This document shows positions 10,259 to 19,477 of a DNA stretch of 64,000 nucleotides, in pieces. Position numbers and translations under genes: made by a program. Source of the DNA: Sphaerisporangium fuscum (GTDB taxonomy: Bacteria > Actinomycetota > Actinomycetes > Streptosporangiales > Streptosporangiaceae); NCBI RefSeq assembly GCF_018531465.1, contig NZ_JAHDTF010000016.1, positions 1 through 64,000 on the forward strand, written 5' to 3'. The notes under the pieces are model-generated. The model was not told the DNA's origin. It saw only the letters and a list, made by a program, of their open reading frames with translations, and ran no database searches. Numbering within the stretch: position 1 is the first letter of the stretch; every line of letters begins with the position of its first letter.

Positions 10259-11275
10259 TCAGTTGTCCCGGCGGGCGAAGCGGTTGAAGATGCGCTCGCC
10301 GGCGTTGACCGCGCCCTCGGCGACGTCGCGGAGCACGCCGATGAACGGGTCCTGCGACTGCGCCCACGACTCACGGTAGGAACGCGCGGCAGCCTTGATC
10401 TCCTCGGAGACGCTGGCGTTGGCGTCGTCGGCCCGGCGGGGGTAGTTGCCGGCGAGGATCGCCTCGTATTCGCCCTGGCGGCGCCACCTGTCGAGCTCGG
10501 CGACCCGCATCACCGCGAAGGGGTGGGTGGTGCCGAGGAGGTTGAGCACCTTCAGCAGGCCGTCGCGCACGTCACCGGCGGTGTCGTACTCACGGGCCTG
10601 GTCGAGGAACGCCTCGATGTTCATCTCGTGCAGGCGGGAGCCTCCGGCGAGCTTCATCAGGGCGCGCATCGCGGCCTCGGGGTCCTGCCCGCACAGCAGG
10701 CCGCCGCGGTCGGCCGACAGCTCCGCCTTGCGCTGCCACTCCTCGAGCGCCGTCACGATGATCCGCAGCCCGATGTAGCCGAGGGGGATCCACGCCACGC
10801 GCGTGGCGAGCCTGGTGAGGATCGTCAGCATCGTGCCGTAGACGGCGTGGCCGGACAGGATGTGCGAGGTCTCGTGGCCGACGACGAAGCGCAGCTCCTC
10901 CTCGTCCATGAGGTCGAGAAGGCCGGTGTTGATCACGATGAACGGGTCGTCGAAGCCGATCGCCATGGCGTTCGGCTGCGGGTCCTGCTGGACGTAGATC
11001 TCGGGGATCCGGTGGAGGTCGAGCAGGTAGGCGCTGTCGCGGCCCATGTCGTACAGGTCGCGGAACTGGGTTTCGCTCGCCCGCACCGAGGAGGCGAGGA
11101 ACATCAGCCGGAGGCGGCGCTCGCTGAACAGGCCCGACATGCGCTTGAGCACCGAGTCGAAGCCGGACAGGGAGCGCATCGCGACGAGAGCGGACCGGTC
11201 AGCCGGATGTTCGTAGGCCCGGGAACTGATGCCGGGCAGCTGTACGCGGTTGCGATCCGGGGTGGTGGTGGTCAT
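10259..11275 (-). CDS. M48 family zinc metallopeptidase
   Basis: Protease of the M48 (HtpX/Ste24-like) family, 338 aa from the ATG at 11275; another ATG three codons upstream is possible. The zinc motif is HETSH (about 134-138), preceded by EEELRFVVG, with downstream ELSADRGGL giving the third ligand. A hydrophobic stretch lies between the two motifs. It lacks the N-terminal helices of HtpX, so it is probably peripheral or cytoplasmic. The acidic/basic C-terminal part is not diagnostic. It is divergent from nadD (126-bp gap). Role presumably in protein quality control. Confidence 0.85.
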   Translation of the reverse strand: MTTTTPDRNRVQLPGISSRAYEHPADRSALVAMRSLSGFDSVLKRMSGLFSERRLRLMFLASSVRASETQFRDLYDMGRDSAYLLDLHRIPEIYVQQDPQPNAMAIGFDDPFIVINTGLLDLMDEEELRFVVGHETSHILSGHAVYGTMLTILTRLATRVAWIPLGYIGLRIIVTALEEWQRKAELSADRGGLLCGQDPEAAMRALMKLAGGSRLHEMNIEAFLDQAREYDTAGDVRDGLLKVLNLLGTTHPFAVMRVAELDRWRRQGEYEAILAGNYPRRADDANASVSEEIKAAARSYRESWAQSQDPFIGVLRDVAEGAVNAGERIFNRFARRDN

Positions 11276-11388
11276 GGTCGGCATGCTACGTCGGGGCGGA
11301 TGCCGGTGCGCGGCCTTCTTTCGCGCGTCTCCCGATGACCTTCGCGGGACGGCAGGGGGCGGGTTCCCGCCACCTGCGGGAGGCAGGC

Positions 11389-11402
11389 TAGGGTCCGACG
11401 CA
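11389..11402 (+). promoter_or_regulatory. Putative -10 of a leaderless nadD transcript
   Basis: TAGGGT at 11389-11394 ends 7 nt before the nadD ATG at 11402, so transcription would start at or near the start codon. No ribosome binding site is visible upstream of that ATG, consistent with leaderless initiation, which is common in actinobacteria. No clear -35 is seen. Confidence 0.4.
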
Positions 11403-12007
11403 TGAGGAATGGGGCCCCCATCAGGCGGCTTGGCATCATGGGCGGGACCTTCGACCCGATCCACCACGGGCACCTGGTCGCGGCGAGCGAGGTCGCGCAC
11501 CACTTCGAGCTCGACGAGGTGGTGTTCGTCCCCACAGGGCAGCCGTGGCAGAAGGCCGAGCAGGCCGTGTCCGCGGTCGAGGACCGCTACCTCATGACGG
11601 TGATCGCCACCGCGTCCAACCCCCGCTTCTCGGTGAGCCGGGTGGACGTCGACCGTCCGGGGCCGACGTTCACGATCGACACGCTGCGCGACATCGCCAC
11701 GGGGTACGGCCCGGATGTGGAGCTGTACTTCATCACCGGCGCCGACGCGCTGGCGCAGATCCTCAGCTGGCGCGACGTCGACGAGCTTTTCACCATGGCG
11801 CATTTCGTAGGCTGTACCCGCCCGGGTCACGTCCTGCAGGACCCCGGGCTGCCGAAGGGCAAGGTGAGCCTCATCGAGATCCCGGCGCTGGCGATCTCGT
11901 CGTCGGAATGCCGGCAGCGGGTGGCCGCCGGCGAGCCCATCTGGTATCTCGTCCCCGACGGCATCGTCCAGTACATCAACAAGCGGCACCTGTACAGGAA
12001 GCCCTGA
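11402..12007 (+). CDS. nadD: Nicotinate-nucleotide adenylyltransferase
   Basis: Joins nicotinate mononucleotide and ATP to form deamido-NAD, the penultimate step of NAD synthesis. The 201 aa carry the nucleotidyltransferase signature [12 protein letters not shown] (14-25) and the C-terminal ISSSECR motif (about 162-168). It has no Shine-Dalgarno. It heads the conserved actinobacterial order nadD-rsfS-phosphatase. Confidence 0.96.
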   Translation: MRNGAPIRRLGIMGGTFDPIHHGHLVAASEVAHHFELDEVVFVPTGQPWQKAEQAVSAVEDRYLMTVIATASNPRFSVSRVDVDRPGPTFTIDTLRDIATGYGPDVELYFITGADALAQILSWRDVDELFTMAHFVGCTRPGHVLQDPGLPKGKVSLIEIPALAISSSECRQRVAAGEPIWYLVPDGIVQYINKRHLYRKP

Positions 12008-12176
12008 CCGGAGAGGCTCCTCCTCGGCACGTTCCCTGCCTGAGCGCGGCGCGGTCATGCCGTGACCGTTCGCGCGAAGAAATCACATTGACCTCACGGG
12101 TGATCCTGGCAGGAGAATGGCTAGATTTGATGGGAGCGCCGACTCCGTACGCCGCACAGGAGGAACAACCCACATC

Positions 12177-12584
12177 GTGACCGCATCGGAAAGATCCCTC
12201 CAGCTCATCCGGCTCGCGGCCGAGGCCGCGGCCGACAAGCTGGCGGACGACATCATCGCCTACGACGTGAGCGACCAGCTCGTCATCACCGACGCCTTCC
12301 TGCTCTGCTCCGCCTCCAACGACCGCCAGGTGCGCGCCATCGTCGACGAGATCGAGGAGCGCCTGCGGATCGACCTGCACGCCAAGCCCGTCCGCCGCGA
12401 AGGCGAGCGCGAGGGCCGCTGGGTGCTGCTCGACTACCTCGACATCGTGGTCCACGTCCAGCACGAAGAGGACCGCACCTTCTACGCCCTCGAGCGCCTG
12501 TGGAAGGACTGCCCCGCCATCTCGCTCCCGGACAGCGTCTCGCACGTCCGAGCCCAGCGGGCCCGCGGGACGGCAGGTGAGTGA
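12177..12584 (+). CDS. rsfS: Ribosomal silencing factor RsfS
   Basis: Binds L14 and blocks subunit joining during nutrient limitation. The product is 135 aa from the GTG at 12177, which sits behind a clear AGGAGG; an in-frame ATG at 12117 has no such site. Conserved segments are KLADDIIAYDVSDQLVITD and the tail YDIVVH-like LDYLDIVVHVQHEEDRTFY ending in LERLWKDCP. It overlaps the downstream phosphatase by 8 nt. Confidence 0.95.
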   Translation: MTASERSLQLIRLAAEAAADKLADDIIAYDVSDQLVITDAFLLCSASNDRQVRAIVDEIEERLRIDLHAKPVRREGEREGRWVLLDYLDIVVHVQHEEDRTFYALERLWKDCPAISLPDSVSHVRAQRARGTAGE

Positions 12585-13233
12585 CGGCAAGGGCGCAGGC
12601 CGCCGCGTCGTCTTCTGGCGCCACGGGCAGACGCTGTGGAACGTCGAGCAACGCTTCCAGGGCCACACCGACATCCCGCTGGACGAGACCGGCGTCGCGC
12701 AGGCCGAGCGGGCGGCGTCGCTGCTCGCGTCCCTGCGGCCGTCGATGATCGTCTCGTCCCACCTGCGACGGGCCCAGGACACCGCCGCCGCGCTGGGCGC
12801 CCTGGTCGGCCTGGAGGTCAACGTCGACAAGGACCTCCGCGAGCGCGGGGGCGGCGAGTGGGAGGGCCTGACCCGCGCCGAGATCGCGGCCGGCTGGCCC
12901 GTCCAGTACGCCGAGTGGGAGGCCCCTGGCGGTGAGGTCGTGACCGACGTCGCCGACCGCGTCGCGGCCGCCACCCGCCGCTGGGCCGGGCAGCTGGACG
13001 ACGGTGGGCTCCTCGTCGTCGCCTCACACGGCGCGGCGATCCGTCTGGGGCTCGCGCGGCTGCTCGGCCTGCCCGAGGAGCTCTGGCCGGCCCTCGGCGG
13101 TCTCGGCAACTGCTCATGGTCGGTGCTGCAGGAGGGCCGCAAGGGCTGGCGCCTGCTCGAGCACAACGCCGGCACCCTTCCCGAGCCCGTGAACAGCGAC
13201 GACAGGCCCGAGGCCGCCCCCGCCGCGAGCTAG
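12577..13233 (+). CDS. Histidine phosphatase, GpgP-type by synteny
   Basis: Cofactor-independent phosphoglycerate-mutase-like phosphatase of 218 aa. The phospho-acceptor motif is RHGQTLWN with His at residue 16, followed by FQGHTDIPLDETG; the second active-site histidine is in VVASHGAAIRLG. The GTG start lies inside rsfS (8-nt overlap). In mycobacteria the gene after nadD and rsfS encodes glucosyl-3-phosphoglycerate phosphatase (Rv2419c), an enzyme of methylglucose lipopolysaccharide synthesis. The same order here suggests that function, but substrate choice in this superfamily cannot be read from sequence alone. Confidence 0.85.
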   Translation: MSDGKGAGRRVVFWRHGQTLWNVEQRFQGHTDIPLDETGVAQAERAASLLASLRPSMIVSSHLRRAQDTAAALGALVGLEVNVDKDLRERGGGEWEGLTRAEIAAGWPVQYAEWEAPGGEVVTDVADRVAAATRRWAGQLDDGGLLVVASHGAAIRLGLARLLGLPEELWPALGGLGNCSWSVLQEGRKGWRLLEHNAGTLPEPVNSDDRPEAAPAAS

Positions 13234-13238
13234 CCGGA

Positions 13239-13280
13239 CGTACGGCTTGCGCCCGCGCCGCCTCTGGCGCGAGCCGTACG
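13239..13280 (+). terminator. Terminator after nadD-rsfS-phosphatase
   Basis: A perfect 9-bp outer stem CGTACGGCT/AGCCGTACG (13239-13247 with 13272-13280) encloses an inner GCGCC/GGCGC stem. It starts 6 nt after the phosphatase stop. Confidence 0.7.
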
Positions 13281-13383
13281 ACGGCACCCGTGGCCGGGGC
13301 GCTCAGGTGTCGATTAGGTGAACCGCCGGGAATCGCTATATGCTCTCCGAGCGCCGCGACGGGAACACCCTGAGCGGTGACCA

Positions 13384-13456
13384 GGGGCTATAGCGCAGTT
13401 GGTAGCGCGCCTCCATGGCATGGAGGAGGTCTGGGGTTCGAATCCCCATAGCTCCA
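13384..13456 (+). tRNA. tRNA-Ala(GGC), copy 1
   Basis: 73-nt cloverleaf. The acceptor stem GGGGCTA/TAGCTCC contains the G3-U70 wobble that identifies alanine tRNAs. The D-arm contains AGTTGGTAGC. The anticodon stem CCTCC/GGAGG has loop ATGGCAT (anticodon GGC, reading GCC). The T-arm is CTGGGGTTCGAATCCCCA. The 3' CCA is not encoded. The same sequence recurs at 28689 and 41824. Tandem tRNA-derived units follow immediately. Confidence 0.96.
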
Positions 13457-13698
13457 CAGTTTGTGGGTAGCGCGGCAGCGTCGATGGCATGGAGGAGGTC
13501 TGGGGTTCGAATCCCCATAGCTCCACAGTTTGCGGGTGGCGCGGCAGCGTCGATGGCATGGAGCAGGTCTGGGGTTCGAATCCCCATAGCTCCACAGTTT
13601 GCGGGTGGCGCGGCAGCGTCGATGGCATGGAGCAGGCCTGGGGCCCGTATCCCCATAGCTCCACAGTTTGCGGGTAGCGCAGGGTGTGCAGGTCTAGG
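13457..13698 (+). repeat. Tandem 69-bp tRNA-Ala-derived units, array 1
   Basis: Three head-to-tail 69-bp units (13457-13525, 13526-13594, 13595-13663) and a fragment from 13664 follow tRNA-Ala copy 1. Each keeps the anticodon loop, 3' anticodon strand, T-arm and 3' acceptor strand of the tRNA. Each lacks the GGGGCTA 5' acceptor strand, and the 5' anticodon strand is replaced, so none can fold as a normal tRNA. Decay increases with distance: the third unit has TTCGAAT changed to CCCGTAT in the T-loop. The rest of the gap to 13779 shows no gene. Confidence 0.9.
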
Positions 13699-13734
13699 GC
13701 ACTGGACACGCGGGTCGGGATTCACTACCTCTAG

Positions 13735-15051
<1,317 letters not shown>

Positions 15052-15070
15052 GGGCCGTCCGGCGGCCGAT

Positions 15071-16228
15071 TCACCCCGATGCGCGGGCCGCGACGGCCGC
15101 CGCGAGGCGGGGGGAGGCGAACTCCGTGCCGCACACGAAGCGCAGCAGCGGCCCGAAGCTCGCCGCGGCCGCCAGGCCGGTGAAGTACAGCCCGGGGACG
15201 GATGACTGGAAGGAGCCGTCGAGCCGGGGGAAGCCGCCCGCCCGCGTGATCCGCGATCGCAGCCCCGGCGCGAGGAAACCCAGCGCGTCCAGGTCGACTC
15301 GGTAGCCCGTGGCGGCCATGACGTGGTCGGCGGTGATCTCACCCGAGCCGGTGGTGAGCACGATCTTGTCGCCGTCGGCCCGGGCCCCGGTCAGGCGCGT
15401 CCCGGAGATCACCGGCAGCCTGCCGGCGACCCTGTCCTTCAGCCACCAGGAACCGAGCGGGCCGAGCACCCTCCTGACGAGATCGAGCCGGGTCCCCTCC
15501 GGGAGGAACCGGAACATCGGCGCGAGGTTGGCGAAGGCGTACAGCGCCCACGAAGGGCCGAGGCAGGTGTCGGGCGCGAACCGCTTCCCCTGGCGCGGGT
15601 CGCCGCCCCACCGCACCTGCCGCCGCGCCAGGACGCGTACCGAGGCGCCGGCCTCGCGCAGCAGCGCGGCGCCTTCCAGCGCCGACTGCCCGGCGCCGAT
15701 CACGACGACGTCGCGTCCGGCGAACGGCGTGAGGTCGTGGTGCCGGGAGGAGTGCGAGACCAGGGCCGGATCGAGCCCGCGCAGCTCCTCGGGGACGTGG
15801 GCGAACCCGGTCAGGCCGCTCGCGACGACCACGGTGGCCGCCTCCACGTCCTCACCGGAGCCGAGCCTGAGACGGAACCGCCCGCCGTCATGGTCGAGCG
15901 AGACGACCGGGGTCTCCTCCAGGTCGTCCACCAGCCGCGAGCGGAACCACATTCCGTAGTCCACGAACAGCTCGATCGGCACGCTGTCGTGCTCGCCGAG
16001 CGCGGGGCGGCCGATCTCGGCGCAGTAGTCGGCGAGGGTGTGCCCGGGGGCGGGAGCCGACATGCTGGAGGCGTCGGGGGTGGATTTGAGCAGCATGCCC
16101 GCGGGCATCCCGTCCCGCCAGCTCGACATCGGCGTGCCGAAGGTCCGTACGGCGAGGCCCCGGCCGCGCAGGTGCGCGGTGGTGGACAGGCCGTAGGGGC
16201 CGGCACCGATGACGACGACGGGAGTCAT
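15071..16228 (-). CDS. FAD/NAD(P)-binding monooxygenase-like protein
   Basis: 385-aa flavoprotein, start at 16228 behind AAAGGA. Two Rossmann motifs are visible: VVIGAGPYG (FAD, residues 5-13) and VVVIGAGQSALEGA (NADPH, about 170). GMLLKSTPDASSMS after the first motif resembles lysine/ornithine N-monooxygenase and flavin-containing monooxygenase relatives. Its ATG overlaps the stop of the upstream ATP-grasp gene by 4 nt, so the two are translated together. Reaction unknown; hydroxylation of an amine or oxidation of the ATP-grasp product is conceivable. Confidence 0.8.
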   Translation of the reverse strand: MTPVVVIGAGPYGLSTTAHLRGRGLAVRTFGTPMSSWRDGMPAGMLLKSTPDASSMSAPAPGHTLADYCAEIGRPALGEHDSVPIELFVDYGMWFRSRLVDDLEETPVVSLDHDGGRFRLRLGSGEDVEAATVVVASGLTGFAHVPEELRGLDPALVSHSSRHHDLTPFAGRDVVVIGAGQSALEGAALLREAGASVRVLARRQVRWGGDPRQGKRFAPDTCLGPSWALYAFANLAPMFRFLPEGTRLDLVRRVLGPLGSWWLKDRVAGRLPVISGTRLTGARADGDKIVLTTGSGEITADHVMAATGYRVDLDALGFLAPGLRSRITRAGGFPRLDGSFQSSVPGLYFTGLAAAASFGPLLRFVCGTEFASPRLAAAVAARASG

Positions 16229-17544
16229 GCTGGGTCCTTTCGCTTGATCAGACGGAGCCGGAGCCGGCGCGCGGGCCCGGGGCGGCGGGCCGCGGCCAGG
16301 CGGCGCGAGCGCCACAGCTGCAGCAGGTGCGCCACTCCCGGCCCGACGAAGCGGAAGAGCATCACCACGAACGGGCGCGGGTCGTCCCGGGCCAGCCAGG
16401 CGAGCTCGGTCTCCGTGGCCCTGGCGGGGGCGGACGGCGTGGTGTACCCGCTGCGGCGGTAGGCGAGCATCGCCGGGAGGTCGATGTTCTCCACGACCAT
16501 GCGGCGCCCGTCGAGTTGGCCGGACGCCGGCACCTCCCGCCCGGTCAGGTCGAGGTGCATGGCCCGTACGACGTCGACGCCGGCCTCGGTCTCGAACAGC
16601 CGGAACTGCGCGCCCATCCGGGGGTTGAAGTCCAGGAGCTTGTAGCGGCCGTCGCGGCGGTCGTAGCGCCAGTCGAGGTCGGCGATGCCCTGGAAGCCGA
16701 TGTCCTTGACGAATCGTGTGGCCAGTTCCGCCAGCGCGGGGTTGGCGACGATGTACGCGCACGCCGTCATGCCCGCGTGCGGCGGCCAGGACCGTACCTT
16801 GACGCCGGTGAACAGCACCAGGCAGGTGGAGGCGGTGTCGCAGTACAGGTGGACAATCCAGTCCTCCGCCTCCTCGCGGGGCAGGTAGTCCTGGAGGATC
16901 ACGCTCGGGTGCTCGCCCCAGGTGCCGGCCAGGGCGAGCAGCTGGGCGGCGTCGTCGAAGCGGGTGGTCCCGGCGACGACGGGCGCCCTGCGGCGTTCGA
17001 AGGCCTCGAGGTTCTTGGCGACCACCGGGAAGCGGGCGACGGCGGCGTACTCCCGCACCTCCTCCAAGGAGGTGGGGAAGGCCGCGCCGGGGGTCGGTGC
17101 GCCGTACCGGACGCACAGCTCGTGCAGGCCGCGCTTGCTGGCCAGGCGGCGTGGCAGGAGGGGGTCCACGGCGGGGAACAGGAACCGCTCGCGCAGGATG
17201 TGCGCGTGCTCGGCGATGAGGACGGCGGCCTCCTCGTCGGTGGGGACGAGCACGGTGGGACGGCCGATGCGCCTGCCGATGGCGAGCAACCCTTCGACCA
17301 GGCGCGCGGCGTCCTCCAGGCCGGTGGTGGGCCACACGAAGCGGCCGGTCAGGTAGCGGGAGAAGGCGGCGGGGGTGAAGCGGTCCTCGGTGATCGCGTA
17401 CACCGGGACGCCCAGCCGGCCGAGACTGCGGATCGCGCCCACGCCGCCGTGGTGCAGAGGGTAGTGGCCGATCTTGACGATCAGCGCGGGCACCGACCGG
17501 TCCGCCTCGATGGCCATGCTCGGCACAGCAGCCCCCTTGGACAT
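16225..17544 (-). CDS. ATP-grasp carboxylate-amine ligase
   Basis: 439-aa protein of the ATP-grasp superfamily that activates a carboxylate as an acyl phosphate and couples it to an amine. VKIGHYPLHHGG lies near the N-terminus. The ATP-grasp core runs from about 120 to 310, with FPVVAKN (nucleotide-binding lysine), VILQDYLP, and YKLLDFNPRMGAQFRL supplying Mg ligands. The basic C-terminal tail RRPGPARRLRLRLIKRKD may contact membrane or nucleic acid. It is first in a two-gene operon with the flavoprotein. Substrates unknown. Confidence 0.82.
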   Translation of the reverse strand: MSKGAAVPSMAIEADRSVPALIVKIGHYPLHHGGVGAIRSLGRLGVPVYAITEDRFTPAAFSRYLTGRFVWPTTGLEDAARLVEGLLAIGRRIGRPTVLVPTDEEAAVLIAEHAHILRERFLFPAVDPLLPRRLASKRGLHELCVRYGAPTPGAAFPTSLEEVREYAAVARFPVVAKNLEAFERRRAPVVAGTTRFDDAAQLLALAGTWGEHPSVILQDYLPREEAEDWIVHLYCDTASTCLVLFTGVKVRSWPPHAGMTACAYIVANPALAELATRFVKDIGFQGIADLDWRYDRRDGRYKLLDFNPRMGAQFRLFETEAGVDVVRAMHLDLTGREVPASGQLDGRRMVVENIDLPAMLAYRRSGYTTPSAPARATETELAWLARDDPRPFVVMLFRFVGPGVAHLLQLWRSRRLAAARRPGPARRLRLRLIKRKDPA

Positions 17545-17609
17545 GGAACGACCAGGCGTTCCATGAGTGACCCCGACCCGAAGACGACCCCCGACACGTC
17601 GCGGGAGCC

Positions 17610-17637
17610 ACTATAAGCACTCAAGTCGTAAAAACTC
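17610..17637 (-). promoter_or_regulatory. Putative promoter of ATP-grasp operon
   Basis: Read on the minus strand, TATAGT (plus 17610-17615) is a good -10, with a weak GAGTTT-like -35 about 17 nt upstream. The local AT-rich patch at 17610-17645 stands out in an otherwise GC-rich gap. Confidence 0.35.
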
Positions 17638-17737
17638 TTGATATTGCCGCTTCTGGCCACGCGGACGATCAGGGTGTCTTCGGGCGGGTCGTTCAGGACG
17701 CCTTGCGGGGGAGCGCCACCACGCCGATGGCGAGGGC

Positions 17738-19084
17738 TCACCAGAAGCTCCCGGAGAAGGCGTGCGCGACGGCTCCGGCCGCCTGCCGGCCGCGCGCGGC
17801 GGCGTCGGCGAGCGTGCCGTCGGTGCCCGGGACGCCGGCGCGTAGCAGGACCTGCAGGACCACTGCCAGCACGGCGACGCCGATCGAGGTGGCCACCCGG
17901 ACCAGGATGTTGCTCATGGTCGTCGCGGCCGGGATCGCGGTCCTCGGCAGCCCCTGGTAGACCGCCGCCATGAACGAGGGGACGACCAGGCCGTGCCCGA
18001 GCCCCACGACGAACAGGGCACCCGCGAGCAGCGGCAGCGCGGTCGCGGCGTCGATCCGGGTGTAGGCCACGATGCCGAGCAGCGCGACGACGACGCCGGC
18101 GATCCCGACGCCGCGGGAGCCGAGCCGGTCGGTGAGGCGCCCGGCCAGCGGCATGGTGATCATCGCGCCGACTCCCAGCGGGGCGACCAGCAGGCCCGAG
18201 CCGAGGACGGTCTCGTGCCGGATGAGCTGGTGATACAGCGGCACCAGGATCAGCACGCCGAACACCGCCATGGAGTGGAAGAAGAGGGCGCCCACCGCCG
18301 TGGCGAACGCCCGGTGCCGCAACACCCTCAGGTCCAGCAGGGCGGCGTCGCCCCTGCGGAGCGACCGCAGGGCGAAGGCCGTCGTCAGCACCACTCCCGC
18401 CGCCAGCCCGGCCGGCGCCCTGGGGCCGGTGAGACCGCCGGGCTCGCCGGCCTGGGCCAGGCCGTAGACCAGGGCGGCGAGGCCGGGGGAGAGCAGGGCG
18501 AGCCCGAGGGCGTCCAGCCGCCCGGCCGCCTCGTTGCGTTCCTCGCGCGGCAGGAGCCAGACGGCGAGCAGCAGCGCCAGCCCGCAGAAGGGCACGTTGA
18601 TGTAGAACAGCCACCGCCAGGCGAGGTGGTCGAGGATCACCCCGCCGAGCACCGGTCCCAGGACGGGCGCGAGCATCGCGGGAACGGAGACCACCGCCAT
18701 CACCCGGCCCATGCGCTGCGGGCCCGCCGCCTGGGCCAGCATGCTCTGCCCGACCGGCATGAGCAGGCCGCCGCCGATCCCCTGGAGGATCCGGAACGCG
18801 ATGAGGCTCGCCGCCGACCAGGCGGCCCCGCACAGCACCGAGCCCGCGATGAACAGGGCGAGGGAGACGATCCACATCGTCCTGCCGCCGAAGCGCCGCA
18901 CCACCCAGCCGGTGATCGGGATCGTCATGGACAGCGCCAGGGTGTAGCCGGTGACCACCCACTGGATCGTGGACAGGGAACTGCCGAACTCGCTGCCGAG
19001 CCTGTTGACCGCGACGTTGACGATCGTGCTGTCCAGGACCGTCATGATCGCGCCGAGCGCCACCACCAGGGCCATTCGTCGCAT
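17738..19084 (-). CDS. DHA2-type MFS exporter, probably 3'-truncated
   Basis: Multidrug-type transporter of the EmrB/QacA (DHA2) family, 448 aa with about 13 hydrophobic helices. Motif C-like VPAMLAPVLGPVLGG and DSTIVNVAVNRL in helix 1 are visible. It ends AFSGSFW then TGA. Reading through this stop continues in frame for 14 more codons (ALAIGVVALPRKAS, to 17693), which looks like the rest of the last membrane helix, so TGG to TGA truncation is likely. At the other end its ATG abuts a TetR remnant with no intergenic promoter. Both ends look eroded, and it may not be expressed. Confidence 0.75.
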   Translation of the reverse strand: MRRMALVVALGAIMTVLDSTIVNVAVNRLGSEFGSSLSTIQWVVTGYTLALSMTIPITGWVVRRFGGRTMWIVSLALFIAGSVLCGAAWSAASLIAFRILQGIGGGLLMPVGQSMLAQAAGPQRMGRVMAVVSVPAMLAPVLGPVLGGVILDHLAWRWLFYINVPFCGLALLLAVWLLPREERNEAAGRLDALGLALLSPGLAALVYGLAQAGEPGGLTGPRAPAGLAAGVVLTTAFALRSLRRGDAALLDLRVLRHRAFATAVGALFFHSMAVFGVLILVPLYHQLIRHETVLGSGLLVAPLGVGAMITMPLAGRLTDRLGSRGVGIAGVVVALLGIVAYTRIDAATALPLLAGALFVVGLGHGLVVPSFMAAVYQGLPRTAIPAATTMSNILVRVATSIGVAVLAVVLQVLLRAGVPGTDGTLADAAARGRQAAGAVAHAFSGSFW

Positions 19085-19340
19085 GGCGGCGGTCGACGAC
19101 TACGTCCTCGGCTATGTCACGCGCGAGATCAGGGAGTCGGAGGCCCCCCGCCGTGAAGGGCTCACCCAGGCCGAGCGGACCGCGATGCTGCAGCCGTACC
19201 TGAGCGACCTGGTCGGGAGCGGCGACTTCCCGAACCTCGCCCCGCTGCTGAAGGACGGCCTTCCCGTCGTGGAGGACAACTTCGAGCGCGGCCTGAAATG
19301 GCTGTTCGACGGCATCGCCGCCGAGCTCTCCCTCCCCTGA
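19083..19340 (+). pseudogene. TetR-family regulator remnant lacking its HTH
   Basis: Eighty-five codons from 19083 encode AAVDDYVLGYVTRE, then LTQAERTAMLQPYLSDLV and FERGLKWLFDGIAAE. These resemble the C-terminal ligand-binding part of TetR regulators that sit divergently from efflux pumps. The N-terminal ~100 residues with the helix-turn-helix and the usual intergenic operator are missing. Upstream of 19083 the sequence is immediately the antisense of the MFS gene. A deletion that joined the middle of tetR to the start of the transporter explains this best. Confidence 0.75.
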
Positions 19341-19477
19341 CGCCTCCGGCGGCCATCGGGTTGCCCCGGGAGGGATGTCCACAATAGGCCACTACTGCTG
19401 GTGACCAAATGACCGCAAGCGGGGATATGAGCGGCGATAGTCGGAGAGTTCACGTCTGTCGCGAACGAAAGGCTGCG

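Noticed and set aside
11275-12058. N-terminal extension of the M48 peptidase to 12058
   Set aside because: The extension is antisense to nadD and unlike any peptidase; the ATG at 11275 fits the family.
13457-13663. The 69-bp units as additional functional tRNA-Ala genes
   Set aside because: They lack the 5' acceptor strand, the anticodon stem is unpaired, and the last unit has a broken T-loop.
13314-13709. Open frames through the tRNA-Ala arrays encoding repeated peptides such as MGIRTPDLLHAI
   Set aside because: They are translations of tRNA and tRNA-derived repeats; the same spurious peptide is a familiar artefact of tRNA regions. No ribosome binding site is seen.
16228-17620. An 849-residue fused flavoprotein running through the ATP-grasp gene
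   Set aside because: The upstream part is low-complexity and out of frame with the convincing ATP-grasp protein. The flavoprotein has its own ATG at 16228 and ribosome binding site.
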